64,000 bases of DNA. It comes from an uncultured Alphaproteobacteria bacterium. Its GTDB lineage: Bacteria > Pseudomonadota > Alphaproteobacteria > UBA9655. The notes below the pieces were generated by a model that was not told where the DNA came from, ran no database searches, and saw only the letters and a program-made list of their open reading frames with translations. A program made the translations under genes and the position numbers. Below, piece by piece: positions 1 through 8,672 of the stretch (positions within the stretch are counted from its first letter, which is position 1; every line of letters begins with the position of its first letter). Where the stretch lies: the NCBI GenBank assembly GCA_937967795.1, contig CALBSK010000011.1, forward strand, positions 78,839 to 142,838, given 5' to 3'.

Positions 1-525
1 TTCCCTAGAAACGGAATCAGGCTGAGCTATATTTCCTTGACGAATGATTTTTTCCACTTGTTCAGCGACGATCCATCGCACAAGAGTGGGTAAATTAGAA
101 TCAAGCCATTCTTTTAAAAGAGGTTTTAAACTTTCACGAACAAGCGTTTCAAGGTTCTGCCCTCTATAGTCATCATGTGATCTTGAACTTTTCTGTGCTA
201 ATGTATGAAGAGAGGAAAAGGTTTGGGCTGCTTCAGACATTGTTTTCTGAGAAACCAAAGAGTCTTCTAAGAACCGTTCAGGAGGAGAGACTTGGTGACA
301 TCCTCCGCTTCCCTCATTCTGATGTTTTTGACACTTTTCCTCCGTAGAGCTCATTGTCTTTTGATTCTCTTCAGGAAGAGGATTTATAAGATCCAAAATA
401 TCATTATGCTCATTCAATGGTGTAAAAGATTTTTTTTCATCTTGAGAATCACTCGAGATAATTTGCCGAATGGATGCCAAAATTTCCTCCATAGAAGGTT
501 CAGAAACGGATTTTTCTGTCTTCAT
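1..525 (-). CDS. popZ: PopZ-like polar organising protein (DUF2497), C-terminus cut by the window edge
   Basis: The reading frame is open from the ATG at 525 to base 1 (175 codons), so the stop lies outside the window. The N-terminus carries the PopZ/DUF2497 signature EPSMEEILASIRQIIS. A low-complexity acidic linker follows, then a C-terminal block with LVRESLKPLLKEWLDSNLP and a helix of the VRWIVAEQVEKI type, the usual PopZ oligomerisation region. In alphaproteobacteria PopZ forms a polar matrix that anchors ParB-parS complexes, and parA, parB and parS are also in this window. Its ATG overlaps the tolC stop by four bases (ATGA), so the two are probably translationally coupled. Identification rests on both conserved ends. 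Confidence 0.85.
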   Translation of the reverse strand, partial: MKTEKSVSEPSMEEILASIRQIISSDSQDEKKSFTPLNEHNDILDLINPLPEENQKTMSSTEEKCQKHQNEGSGGCHQVSPPERFLEDSLVSQKTMSEAAQTFSSLHTLAQKSSRSHDDYRGQNLETLVRESLKPLLKEWLDSNLPTLVRWIVAEQVEKIIRQGNIAQPDSVSRE

Positions 526-1979
526 TGAAGGTCCTCTTTCACGTAACGCAGATCTTTACCTTGCCAGAACTGAATCCAAGCATCCTTATATTCATTATAA
601 TAAGCATCTGGATCATAATATTTTACTCTGAGTCTCAAATCGCGTGCTGTCAACCGTCCCATAGCTTGTAAGAGTTGATAGCTGGCAACAACCAGGGTTT
701 GTTGAGCTGTAGCTAAATTAATTTGGGCATTTATCAGATCTTGTTCTAAGAAAAGAACATCAATAATTGTTTTTATCCCGACATTAACGGCTTCTTGAGC
801 GCCTTCAACGGCTATCTCTTGGGCTTTTACTTGAGCAAGATACCCTTTTACACCTTCCCGAGCAGCCACCAAATTATCCCATGCTGTTCTCACATCTTGA
901 ACGACGTTCCGTTGAGCCCCTACCAGTTGAATTTTTTGTTGAGCCAACCGTTGATAAGCCTGACGAATTCGAGAACTTGGAATGCCTTGGGCATAAAGAG
1001 GGATAGTAACGTTAGCCTCAAATCCTAGCGTTGTTTTTTTAAGATGTCCGTTATTACCTGTTCCCCCCCGACGATCATTCCCGACAGAACCATTAATGCC
1101 CACCGTAGGTAAAAGCTCTGCAATTTGCATTCTCACGAAATATTCAGCAGCTTCAACAGCGTAACGAGCTTGAAGGACAACAGGATTATGTTCTTTTGCG
1201 ACCTTTAAGGCTTCTTCATATACGGGGGGAAGCGCTAAAAGAATGTTGGCTGGGGCAAGCTTTCCGGGAGGGCTACCTACTTGATTTAAGTAGACCGCCT
1301 TAGTATTTTCGAAATCCCTTACAGCTTCGCTTAATTTCCCAACCGCTCCTTCATAATTCCCTTTAGCGGCCTCCACATCCACACGATCACCTTCGCCAAC
1401 TTCAAAACGTGCCTGGGCATGCTCCCAGATCTTTTTGTAAAATTCTACAGCTTGTTTTTGATATTCGGCAATGGCTTGAGTAGTAAGAATACCTGTATGA
1501 GCTTGAAGAGCAGTTAAAAGAGTTTTCTGCTCTGTATTAAAAAGCCCTGCTTTCCCAGCAAGAACATTACTTTCAGCTCGCCCTATAGTTGCATCTGTTA
1601 AGCCTCCTTGATAGATATTTTGGTTTAGGGTTGCTGTGTATCCTGTAGAACTACCATGAGTTCGTGTTTGATTAGGCAGTCGATCAATCGGATAAGTCTG
1701 ACTTTGTGATTGAACTCCTTGTACAGAAAGGCTAGGGCGCCAGGCTGCATTGGCTTGGGAAACCTCTTCATCAGTGGATCTAAGTTCCGCACGGGTTGCA
1801 TCAAGATCGGCGTTTTGCATGTAAGCTTTCTCCAAGGTTTCTTGGAGTGAAACACTTTCTTGCGCTTCCCCATTTGGTGAGCACGATAAAGGTAAGGCAT
1901 TAAGGAAAGGCACATATAAAACAGTGCTTGAACCCAGAATAGTTAAAAAGCTAAGAACATTGAGACACTTCATCTTCAT
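522..1979 (-). CDS. tolC: TolC-family outer-membrane efflux protein
   Basis: A 485-residue protein with an N-terminal signal peptide (hydrophobic stretch at about 6-28) followed by the duplicated outer-membrane efflux repeat. Each half begins with a LQETLEKAYMQN-like or EEALKVAKEHNP-like helix and contains long coiled-coil helices. The length fits the TolC family. It would form the outer-membrane duct for type I secretion or drug efflux. The HlyD-like adaptor and ABC exporter at 38.3-43.4 kb could use it, but that pairing is inference. It lies between pcm and popZ, a common alphaproteobacterial arrangement. A second in-frame ATG two codons downstream is an alternative start. Confidence 0.92.
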   Translation of the reverse strand: MKMKCLNVLSFLTILGSSTVLYVPFLNALPLSCSPNGEAQESVSLQETLEKAYMQNADLDATRAELRSTDEEVSQANAAWRPSLSVQGVQSQSQTYPIDRLPNQTRTHGSSTGYTATLNQNIYQGGLTDATIGRAESNVLAGKAGLFNTEQKTLLTALQAHTGILTTQAIAEYQKQAVEFYKKIWEHAQARFEVGEGDRVDVEAAKGNYEGAVGKLSEAVRDFENTKAVYLNQVGSPPGKLAPANILLALPPVYEEALKVAKEHNPVVLQARYAVEAAEYFVRMQIAELLPTVGINGSVGNDRRGGTGNNGHLKKTTLGFEANVTIPLYAQGIPSSRIRQAYQRLAQQKIQLVGAQRNVVQDVRTAWDNLVAAREGVKGYLAQVKAQEIAVEGAQEAVNVGIKTIIDVLFLEQDLINAQINLATAQQTLVVASYQLLQAMGRLTARDLRLRVKYYDPDAYYNEYKDAWIQFWQGKDLRYVKEDLQ

Positions 1980-2034
1980 TTATAATTCGTTGATAAAATT
2001 TTCTTTACCATACACTGTGTCCCATTATTTTTCA

Positions 2035-2697
2035 CTAAAAAATAAATCTCTTATCTTTCCGAAAAGCTTTCAAACGTGGCGCAAATGCCTCAAAAAGAGA
2101 GATTTCTGTAAAAGTTGCTCCTTCTTTAACATATTTTACGGCTTTAGTGCCACGTTCTTTTTGATCTTTGAGAGTTACCATAATTCCACCGTCCTTCAAT
2201 TGAAGAATGAGAGATTCGGGGATCCTATCAACACACCCTTCAATAATGATTTTATCATAAGGAGCTTCTTTCTCCCATCCTTCTCTTAAAGAACCTAAAA
2301 CAATTTCTACTCTGGAAATCTCCAAACTTTGGATAAGACGTTCAGCCTCTTGTGTTAAAATTTCTTCAGAATCAAGAGCGATGATACGAGCCCCCGTTTG
2401 ACTTAAAAGAGCCGGCCCATAGCCCGTTCCTGCAGCTACATAAAGAATGCAATCATAAGGCTTTGGAGCTAGAGCTTCTAAAAGGTGAGCGAGAGTTGCG
2501 GGCCTTAAAAGAAAGCGATCACTGCTAAAGAAAAAATTGGCGTCCATATAAGCAATATGAGAAAGCTGCCGAGGCACAAATTTCTCCCGAGGGATCTTTA
2601 AAAATGCATCAAGAATGAAAGGGTTCGTTATGTTTTCAGGTAAAATCTGCCCTTTTATCATATTTTGTCGCATGAGAGCGAAATCAGACATGTGCAC
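2035..2697 (-). CDS. pcm: Protein-L-isoaspartate O-methyltransferase family protein
   Basis: A 220-residue SAM-dependent methyltransferase. The N-terminus (ALMRQNMIKGQI... REKFVP) is typical of the PCM family. The SAM-binding motif I is VAAGTGYGPALLSQTG, followed by IIALD and a motif ending in IIIEGCVDRIPE. True Pcm enzymes repair isoaspartyl residues. The glycine loop here differs from the usual EIGTGSGYQ, as in the divergent copy that sits beside tolC in many alphaproteobacteria, so activity on isoaspartate is not certain. It precedes tolC in the same orientation with a 55-base gap. Confidence 0.85.
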   Translation of the reverse strand: MHMSDFALMRQNMIKGQILPENITNPFILDAFLKIPREKFVPRQLSHIAYMDANFFFSSDRFLLRPATLAHLLEALAPKPYDCILYVAAGTGYGPALLSQTGARIIALDSEEILTQEAERLIQSLEISRVEIVLGSLREGWEKEAPYDKIIIEGCVDRIPESLILQLKDGGIMVTLKDQKERGTKAVKYVKEGATFTEISLFEAFAPRLKAFRKDKRFIF

Positions 2698-2813
2698 TTT
2701 CGGTATTTTTCTTTCTTATATGCCTCTTAATCTGTCCCTTTAAGGAAGTCAATCGTTCTAACTTATGAATCTTCCTTGGATGACGCGTTCCCGTTTTTAG
2801 ATAAAAACCTATC

Positions 2814-3275
2814 TTAAGATTCAACCGCCCTCAATACTTCTTCTACATGTCCTGAAACACTCACCTTTCTCCATATTTTAGAAATCTTTCCTGTTTCATC
2901 AATTAAAAACGTTGAACGCTCGATTCCAAAATATTTCCGCCCATACATTGATTTTTCAACCCAAACGCCATATTTTTTGCACACATCCCCTGTTTCATCA
3001 GAACCTAAACTGAAATTAAGCCCTTCTTTTTCTTTGAATTTCTTATGACTTTTGACAGAATCCTTCGAAACTCCAATAATAATTGCATTTCCTTTATCAA
3101 AATTAAGCTTGTAATCTCGGAAAGAACAGGCTTCTTTAGTACAACCGGATGTCGCATCTTTAGGATAAAAATAAACAATGACTTTTTTCCCAGAAAAATC
3201 AGAAAGAGTAACCCATTTTTCTTCGTCCGTGGGCAGGGTGAAGGGGGGTGCCAAATCACCCGGAGATAAAGCCAT
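2814..3275 (-). CDS. bcp: Thioredoxin-dependent peroxiredoxin, Bcp/PrxQ type
   Basis: A 153-residue AhpC/TSA-fold protein that reduces hydrogen peroxide and organic peroxides with thioredoxin as donor. The peroxidatic cysteine lies in the motif YPKDATSGCTKEACSFRD. The second cysteine five residues later is the resolving cysteine typical of the PrxQ subclass. IERSTFLIDETGKI matches the conserved C-terminal catalytic arginine region. Length is normal. It diverges from the AsmA-like gene, so their promoters must share the short region at about 3276-3307. Confidence 0.95.
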   Translation of the reverse strand: MALSPGDLAPPFTLPTDEEKWVTLSDFSGKKVIVYFYPKDATSGCTKEACSFRDYKLNFDKGNAIIIGVSKDSVKSHKKFKEKEGLNFSLGSDETGDVCKKYGVWVEKSMYGRKYFGIERSTFLIDETGKISKIWRKVSVSGHVEEVLRAVES

Positions 3276-3307
3276 ACATACCCTCTTTTGTGTTTGTTGG
3301 AGTTTAC

Positions 3308-6300
3308 GTGAATAAATTAAAATTTACCCTATCTTTTCCCTTTAGAAAAGGCATCTTTCCCAAAAAATCAGTGCGTTTTCTTTTAGACGTGGTGGGATCT
3401 TTTTTGGGCCTTTTTTTTATTGTTATTCTCCTTCTCTTAGGTCGACTATCTATGGGGCCTATCAACCTTGACTTCTTAACCTCCGAAGTTGAGGCGGCTT
3501 TGAAAGCGCCGCAAGGAAGCTTGAGTGCGTCTATTGAGCACACACAGCTTGTTTGGCGAGAATGGAAAAGACCTTTTGAAATTGAGCTTGTCAATGTTCA
3601 CCTTCAAAAAGATCAAAACCCTCATTGGCTTAAGATCGAGCATATAGGCGTTTCCTTATGGCTTCACCTCCTTGTGAGGGGAGAAGTGTCATTAAAACAG
3701 CTTCGTTTTTATCATCCTCAAATTCTTCTGGAAAAGGATGAGAAAGGAGAATTCACCCTAGGTTTTGGGGAGTCATCGCCCTCTCAAGAATTTTCTCTAA
3801 AAGAAATAGCGCCTCTGCTAGCTCTCGGAAAAACGAGCTCCACTCTTGGAAAACTCAATAACTTAAATAAAATTACAATCATCAATGCCCATGTGTTTTT
3901 AAAAGACGAAAAAGAAGATAAAACATGGGAGCTTCCAAAAACAACCTTCGTTTTAAGAAGGCAATCGGAAGGATTTCGTGTTGAGTTAACCCTCCAACCT
4001 CAACAAGGAAGTGGTTCTTTAATTCTAGGATTTTCTCATCAACTAGGGTCTCCTCGGGCTGATATTACAGCACATTTTCATCACATATCATTTAACCAAT
4101 TGATCCAACAAAAAGGGATAACTTTGTGTCCGCCCCATCCGGAAATGATAAATGTGGATGCTCTTCTTGACTTTTTTCAGTGTTGGAATCTTCCTCTTCA
4201 GGGCAAAGTTCATCTTGCTTTCGTCCCTGAAACTTTTCAAATCATTAAGGGAAGTTGTGATATTAATTTGGGAAAAGGAGAACTGGATTTATCTCTCGCC
4301 AAACTTTTACCTCTTCCTATAACTTCGGGAAATTTGTCTTTTGATCTTTCCCCCCATACGATTGAAATAAAAAAAGCATCTCTCTTATCAGATGAGATGC
4401 TTGTTGATCTTTCAGGGAAGATTGACTCTCCTGCTTCTCCTCTTTTTTTGACGAAGCTCATGGATTCAGGGCAAACTCTCACCTTTCAAGGTAAGGTAGA
4501 AGACCTTTTCTTAGATCATCTTTCTGCTCTTTGGCCTCAAGATTTTGCGTTTCATGCGCGAGAGTGGCTCACCAAAAATTTGAGGAAAGGAACCTTGACT
4601 AAAGCTGCATTTTCTCTCAAAGGTCATGGGAGTGAAAAGGGATTAACTATCGATGATCTGAGGGGAACCCTTCAAGGTGAAGGGGTTGAAATTAACTATT
4701 TAGAAGGTTTGCCACCGGCTCAAAATGCAGCCGCCTACGCCACATTTGATCAAAAGGGATTTGATATTAAAATTCTTTCTGGAAAAGTTGAAAATGTAAA
4801 GGTGAAAGAAGGGCGTGTTCGTATTTCGGGGCTGGATACAGATAAAGAAGCCCTTCATCTGGATGTTAAGGTCGAAGGTCCTCTTTCCGACGTTCTGGAT
4901 ATTATTAATCATAAACCGCTTGAATATGCCTCTTATGGGAATATTGATCCAAAAACAACAAAGGGAGAAGGGGATGTGGCTCTTCACATCGCTTTCCCTC
5001 TTTTAGCAGACCTTGAATTTAAGGATGTTAAAATATCGGCTAAGGGAGGATTTAAGAAGATCACTCTTAATCGCAAAATAACAGAAGAACTCACGGCTCA
5101 CTTCACTCAAGGAGATCTCACTCTTGACCTTACCCACGAACAAATGGTGATTAAAGGACAAGGCGTCTTGAATGAGCTTCCTTCGACACTAACTTATGAG
5201 CATCTTTTTAAAGAAGGGGCCCCCTATGAACTCCAACTTAAAGTTGAAACGCATGCCTCCTTTGAAGATTTTAAGCGGCTTGGTTTCGATTATAAGGACT
5301 ATGGCCAAGGGCCGACGCGAACAAGTCTGACTTACACTCTTGAAAAAGATCAAAAGAGTCATCTTTCTATGAATTTGGATATAACACCTTCTACTCTCTC
5401 ATTTCCGCCCTTGGAGTGGAAGAAAAATCCAGGAGAGAAAGGCGCGCTTTCGTTTGTTCTTGTGTTTGAGGGAGGGCGCCTCTCTAAAATGAAGGATCTT
5501 AAGCTGTTTTCTAATCCTTATTCTCTTAAAGGTGAAATTTACTTCGATCCCCATAAAAACTGGAAAACCATCCAACTTTCGGAGTTTAAAGGGCCTCATA
5601 CAGCAACCCAGGTCATTCTTCATACGCCTCACCAAAACACCTATGAAATCTCTTTTAAAGGTCATAGTGTGGACCTAGAAAACTTTCTCCACTATGTGAA
5701 TGGGGAAGAAATCGCGAACGATCATCCCTCAACTAGCCTCAAGTTATCTGCAGAAGTAGACCAATTGCGTTTGGGAGAAGGAAAGGTTTTTGATAGTGTC
5801 AAAGCCTTTGCTGATCTCTCTTTTCAAGGGAATGATACAACTTGGAAAGAGGTTCACCTCCGGGCTAAAGCTGGCAAGGGAACGGTGAATAAGGGAGATA
5901 TGGCTCAAGTTTCTGGAGGAATTTTATTTGATATTAAATCAGGCCCCCACAATACCCAAACCCTTGAAGTTCGCGCCAATGATGCGGGTAAGTTTCTTAA
6001 AAATCTCAGTATCTATGAAGACATTAAGAGAGGCTATATTACCGTAAAAGCGCAAAGGCAGGCAGGAGAATCTTATAAAGGCACTTTTAAACTAAAACAA
6101 TTCGATGCGCAGGAGGTTCCACTTTTAGCTCGATTTGCAGCCCTTCTCTCCCCCATGGGAATTGTAAATTTATTTTCTGAAAAGAAGACACTTTCCATGG
6201 ATCGGTTTGAATGTGATTTTGAATTTACAGAAGATCTTATTAGGGTAAAACAAGGGGTTGGGAAAAGCCTTTCTTTAGGCTTTACAGCTGAAGGAAAGTT

Positions 6301-6550
6301 GGATCGGAAAAACCGCCTATTTGATTTGAAAGGAAATGTCATTCCTGCGCGCTTTCTCAATTCAATTTTAAGCAATATTCCTCTTATTGGCTCTCTTCTC
6401 AATGGAGGAGAAGGAGAGGGTCTGTTCGCAATTGCCTATACCATCAAGGGTTCATTTGATAAACCTGAAGTCTCTCTTAATCCGCTTTCTGCCTTAGCAC
6501 CGGGCTTTATCCGTAAACTTTTCCAATCCCTGGCAGAAGACGATTCCTAA
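3308..6550 (+). CDS. Large AsmA/YhdP-like envelope protein (DUF3971 type)
   Basis: About 1080 residues. One transmembrane helix near the N-terminus (VVGSFLGLFFIVILLLLG) is followed by a long periplasmic region rich in beta strands, typical of the AsmA/YhdP/TamB repeating-groove proteins. The N-terminal domain resembles DUF3971. The C-terminal segment (VKQGVGKSLSLGFTAEGKLDRKNR-like, ending in the NPLSALAPGFIRKLF region) resembles AsmA_2. Such proteins bridge inner and outer membranes and move phospholipids. I chose the GTG at 3308 because a GGAG sits five bases upstream. The frame is open back to an ATG at 3248, but that start would overlap bcp and has no clear ribosome site. Confidence 0.8.
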   Translation: MNKLKFTLSFPFRKGIFPKKSVRFLLDVVGSFLGLFFIVILLLLGRLSMGPINLDFLTSEVEAALKAPQGSLSASIEHTQLVWREWKRPFEIELVNVHLQKDQNPHWLKIEHIGVSLWLHLLVRGEVSLKQLRFYHPQILLEKDEKGEFTLGFGESSPSQEFSLKEIAPLLALGKTSSTLGKLNNLNKITIINAHVFLKDEKEDKTWELPKTTFVLRRQSEGFRVELTLQPQQGSGSLILGFSHQLGSPRADITAHFHHISFNQLIQQKGITLCPPHPEMINVDALLDFFQCWNLPLQGKVHLAFVPETFQIIKGSCDINLGKGELDLSLAKLLPLPITSGNLSFDLSPHTIEIKKASLLSDEMLVDLSGKIDSPASPLFLTKLMDSGQTLTFQGKVEDLFLDHLSALWPQDFAFHAREWLTKNLRKGTLTKAAFSLKGHGSEKGLTIDDLRGTLQGEGVEINYLEGLPPAQNAAAYATFDQKGFDIKILSGKVENVKVKEGRVRISGLDTDKEALHLDVKVEGPLSDVLDIINHKPLEYASYGNIDPKTTKGEGDVALHIAFPLLADLEFKDVKISAKGGFKKITLNRKITEELTAHFTQGDLTLDLTHEQMVIKGQGVLNELPSTLTYEHLFKEGAPYELQLKVETHASFEDFKRLGFDYKDYGQGPTRTSLTYTLEKDQKSHLSMNLDITPSTLSFPPLEWKKNPGEKGALSFVLVFEGGRLSKMKDLKLFSNPYSLKGEIYFDPHKNWKTIQLSEFKGPHTATQVILHTPHQNTYEISFKGHSVDLENFLHYVNGEEIANDHPSTSLKLSAEVDQLRLGEGKVFDSVKAFADLSFQGNDTTWKEVHLRAKAGKGTVNKGDMAQVSGGILFDIKSGPHNTQTLEVRANDAGKFLKNLSIYEDIKRGYITVKAQRQAGESYKGTFKLKQFDAQEVPLLARFAALLSPMGIVNLFSEKKTLSMDRFECDFEFTEDLIRVKQGVGKSLSLGFTAEGKLDRKNRLFDLKGNVIPARFLNSILSNIPLIGSLLNGGEGEGLFAIAYTIKGSFDKPEVSLNPLSALAPGFIRKLFQSLAEDDS

Positions 6551-6716
6551 TTCCAACCCAGCTTGCCACATCCACCTTCAATCGTATGGTGTTTGAATGG
6601 CCGACTCATAACCCCTCTTCTTCCTGAAAATCAAACGTTGTGAGTAAAAATTTTTAAAGCCTTTCAATAATTCTACCTTTCATCGCTTGCAGATTTTTAA
6701 ATTTATGCTTAGATGA

Positions 6717-6889
6717 GAGAAGAGGGTTGCTGTGGGATGCGTTGAGCGTGCATTTCCCTGGGGCCGATAAGATCCTTTTGGGAGCTGTCCCTGTTTTGAT
6801 CCGTGGATCTTGACATACGGAGCCCACCTGCATACGCGGGCCACACGAGGACATCAATCGCCGACGGTCTTTGCGGCACCCTCTTCTTT
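6717..6889 (+). ncRNA. ssrS: 6S RNA
   Basis: The ends form a closing stem: GAAGAGGGTTGC near 6718-6730 pairs with GGCACCCTCTTC at 6874-6885. The interior has a purine/pyrimidine arrangement that can fold into a long rod with a central bubble, including the TTCCCTGGGG segment at about 6753-6762. The position immediately upstream of ygfA is the classic ssrS-ygfA linkage. 6S RNA binds sigma70-RNA polymerase and down-regulates transcription in stationary phase. A weak promoter-like pair (TTGCAG at 6687 and TTAGAT at 6709, 16 bases apart) would start transcription close to the 5' end. Exact ends are estimates. Confidence 0.85.
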
Positions 6890-6907
6890 CCTATCAAAGG
6901 ATTCTGT

Positions 6908-7468
6908 ATGCCCGCTTCTCAAAAGAAAATCCTCCGCCTTATTATGAAAGAGCGACGCCAAATCCTTTTCGAACAACAAACAGAAGCCGGTGAGAAAATC
7001 ATCCCCCTTTTCTTTAATTTTTTTAAATTACCGCCTCAAACTATTGTTGGAGGATATTGGCCTATCAGGAGCGAATTTGATATACGTTCCCTTCTCCATA
7101 AACTTATAGAAAAGGGATTCAGGTGCGCTCTTCCCTCTCACTCTTCCGCGGGCTTAATCTTTCATGAATGGACACCTTCAACCCCTTTGACAAAAGGTTT
7201 ATTTCACGTTCTGGAACCCCCTTCTTCAGCCCCCACTGTCATCCCTGATCTTCTTTTGGTGCCCCTTCTCGCTTTTGATAAAGAGGGCCACCGGCTAGGC
7301 TACGGGCAAGGACATTTTGATCGGTTTCTACACCGCCATAAAGTTATCACGATAGGCGTTGGTTTTAAGGGACAAGAAGTGGACCTTATTCCCCGCCAAC
7401 CCCATGATTTTGCTTTAGATTATATTCTGACGGAAGATGAAATAAAGATTTGCAAGCCTTCCTTATGA
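6908..7468 (+). CDS. ygfA: 5-formyltetrahydrofolate cyclo-ligase family protein
   Basis: About 186 residues. It converts 5-formyl-THF to 5,10-methenyl-THF using ATP. The N-terminus (LRLIMKERRQIL) and the C-terminal motif LLAFDKEGHRLGYGQGHFDR match the family; the more usual form is GYGGGYYDR. The ATG at 6908 has AAAGGA seven bases upstream. An in-frame extension to 6803 would run through the 6S RNA and is not believed. Its position directly after 6S RNA suggests a shared dicistronic transcript, as in E. coli. The folate link is echoed by folD at 54.4 kb. Confidence 0.9.
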   Translation: MPASQKKILRLIMKERRQILFEQQTEAGEKIIPLFFNFFKLPPQTIVGGYWPIRSEFDIRSLLHKLIEKGFRCALPSHSSAGLIFHEWTPSTPLTKGLFHVLEPPSSAPTVIPDLLLVPLLAFDKEGHRLGYGQGHFDRFLHRHKVITIGVGFKGQEVDLIPRQPHDFALDYILTEDEIKICKPSL

Positions 7469-7487
7469 CCTCCTCCTGCGTCAAGGA

Positions 7488-8666
7488 CTACACGTGGCGG
7501 GGGGCTTGAAGTCCTTCCTCAAGCCATCTTATAGCGGCGTGCGTATCCTGTTTTTCTTCTAGCTCAAGGCGCGCTAAAAGCTCATAAACGGGAACCGTGG
7601 GTTGTTTCTTTAAAAGAAGGTTTAAAAAGGATCGTGCTTCCCCCCAAAGCTTGGCTTTAAGAGCAATTCGCGCAAGGAATACGAGACTTTCTGAATTTTC
7701 AGAATTATCCCTCACAAGATTTTGAGCGACTTGAAAGCTTTCTAAATCATCTCGCGGCCGAGAAAGGACAAGATAGAGATCTCCCAGTTTTTGAGTGGGC
7801 GTTAGCTTCCAAGTTGTTTCAAGTGCGGTTAAAGCATAGGTTATGTGATTTTGTTCCTTTAAGACCAAAGCTAACATTTCGGTCGTTTCAGCAAGGCTTG
7901 GATCTAAGAGATGGGATTGTCTTAAATAAACTTCTTTTTGAGAAAGGGATATTTTAGGTTGGAGGGCCTGCTGATATTGAAGTTGAGCCATTTGCTTTTG
8001 ACTTTGATCTACAGTAAAGGCACCTAAATCTTCTAAACGAAGAATCAATTTTTCGGCTTTCTCAAAAGCCTTTTGCTCACGTGCTAAAGCAAGAAGATGC
8101 TTTAAAACCCAGGGAGAGGAAGGTTTTATCTTTTCAGCACGCTTTAAAAGAGTATAAGCTAACTTAAAATTTCTCCGATGCATAGAGGATCGAATTTGCC
8201 CCTTCAGCCCTAAAAAAGCAGTCAAAGAATTTTTTGTAAGACCAGCAAAACATTCTTCTGCCTCTAAATATTGATCTCTTTTTGCAAAAGCATTTCCTGA
8301 AACCCATAGAAAAAAAGGGTTATGTGACAGAAGGGGGGCTACTTTTTTTTGGTGATGAAGAGTTTCCTTAAAATCTTCTGCTTCATAATAAGAAAGAAGT
8401 TCCAGAAGTTCGTTCTTGGCTCTTTTATTTCGAGAATGCCGAAGAAAAGTTCCCCATTTAACAGGTATTTCAAAAAACCACGAGACAATATGCCCTAACA
8501 AAAAGATAAGGAAAAAGAACAAAAGAAGGAAGAAAAGGGCTAAAACGACTGTCAGCTGGACCTCGTATCCCAGCCATATTATTTCAATATATCCTGGCTC
8601 TCGAAGATAAAAAATACCAAGAAACGCAAGGATACCTATAAGAAAAAAGAATAAAATCAACTTCAT
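7488..8666 (-). CDS. hemY: HemY-type TPR membrane protein
   Basis: A 392-residue protein with two N-terminal transmembrane helices (about 3-20 and 38-62). A HemY_N segment with FFEIPVKWGTFLRHSRNKRA and tetratricopeptide-like helical repeats to the end follow. This is the proteobacterial HemY of haem operons, not the unrelated Bacillus protoporphyrinogen oxidase; its biochemical role is unclear. It is the last gene of the hemC-hemD-mitofilin-hemY unit, six bases after the mitofilin-like gene. It converges on ygfA. Confidence 0.88.
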   Translation of the reverse strand: MKLILFFFLIGILAFLGIFYLREPGYIEIIWLGYEVQLTVVLALFFLLLFFFLIFLLGHIVSWFFEIPVKWGTFLRHSRNKRAKNELLELLSYYEAEDFKETLHHQKKVAPLLSHNPFFLWVSGNAFAKRDQYLEAEECFAGLTKNSLTAFLGLKGQIRSSMHRRNFKLAYTLLKRAEKIKPSSPWVLKHLLALAREQKAFEKAEKLILRLEDLGAFTVDQSQKQMAQLQYQQALQPKISLSQKEVYLRQSHLLDPSLAETTEMLALVLKEQNHITYALTALETTWKLTPTQKLGDLYLVLSRPRDDLESFQVAQNLVRDNSENSESLVFLARIALKAKLWGEARSFLNLLLKKQPTVPVYELLARLELEEKQDTHAAIRWLEEGLQAPRHV

Positions 8667-8672
8667 GAGAAT

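Noticed and set aside
292..528. Plus-strand 78-codon frame
   Set aside because: It is antisense to the clearly conserved popZ gene.
6803..6907. N-terminal extension of ygfA
   Set aside because: It runs through the 3' half of the 6S RNA and has no conserved sequence; the ATG at 6908 has a good ribosome site.
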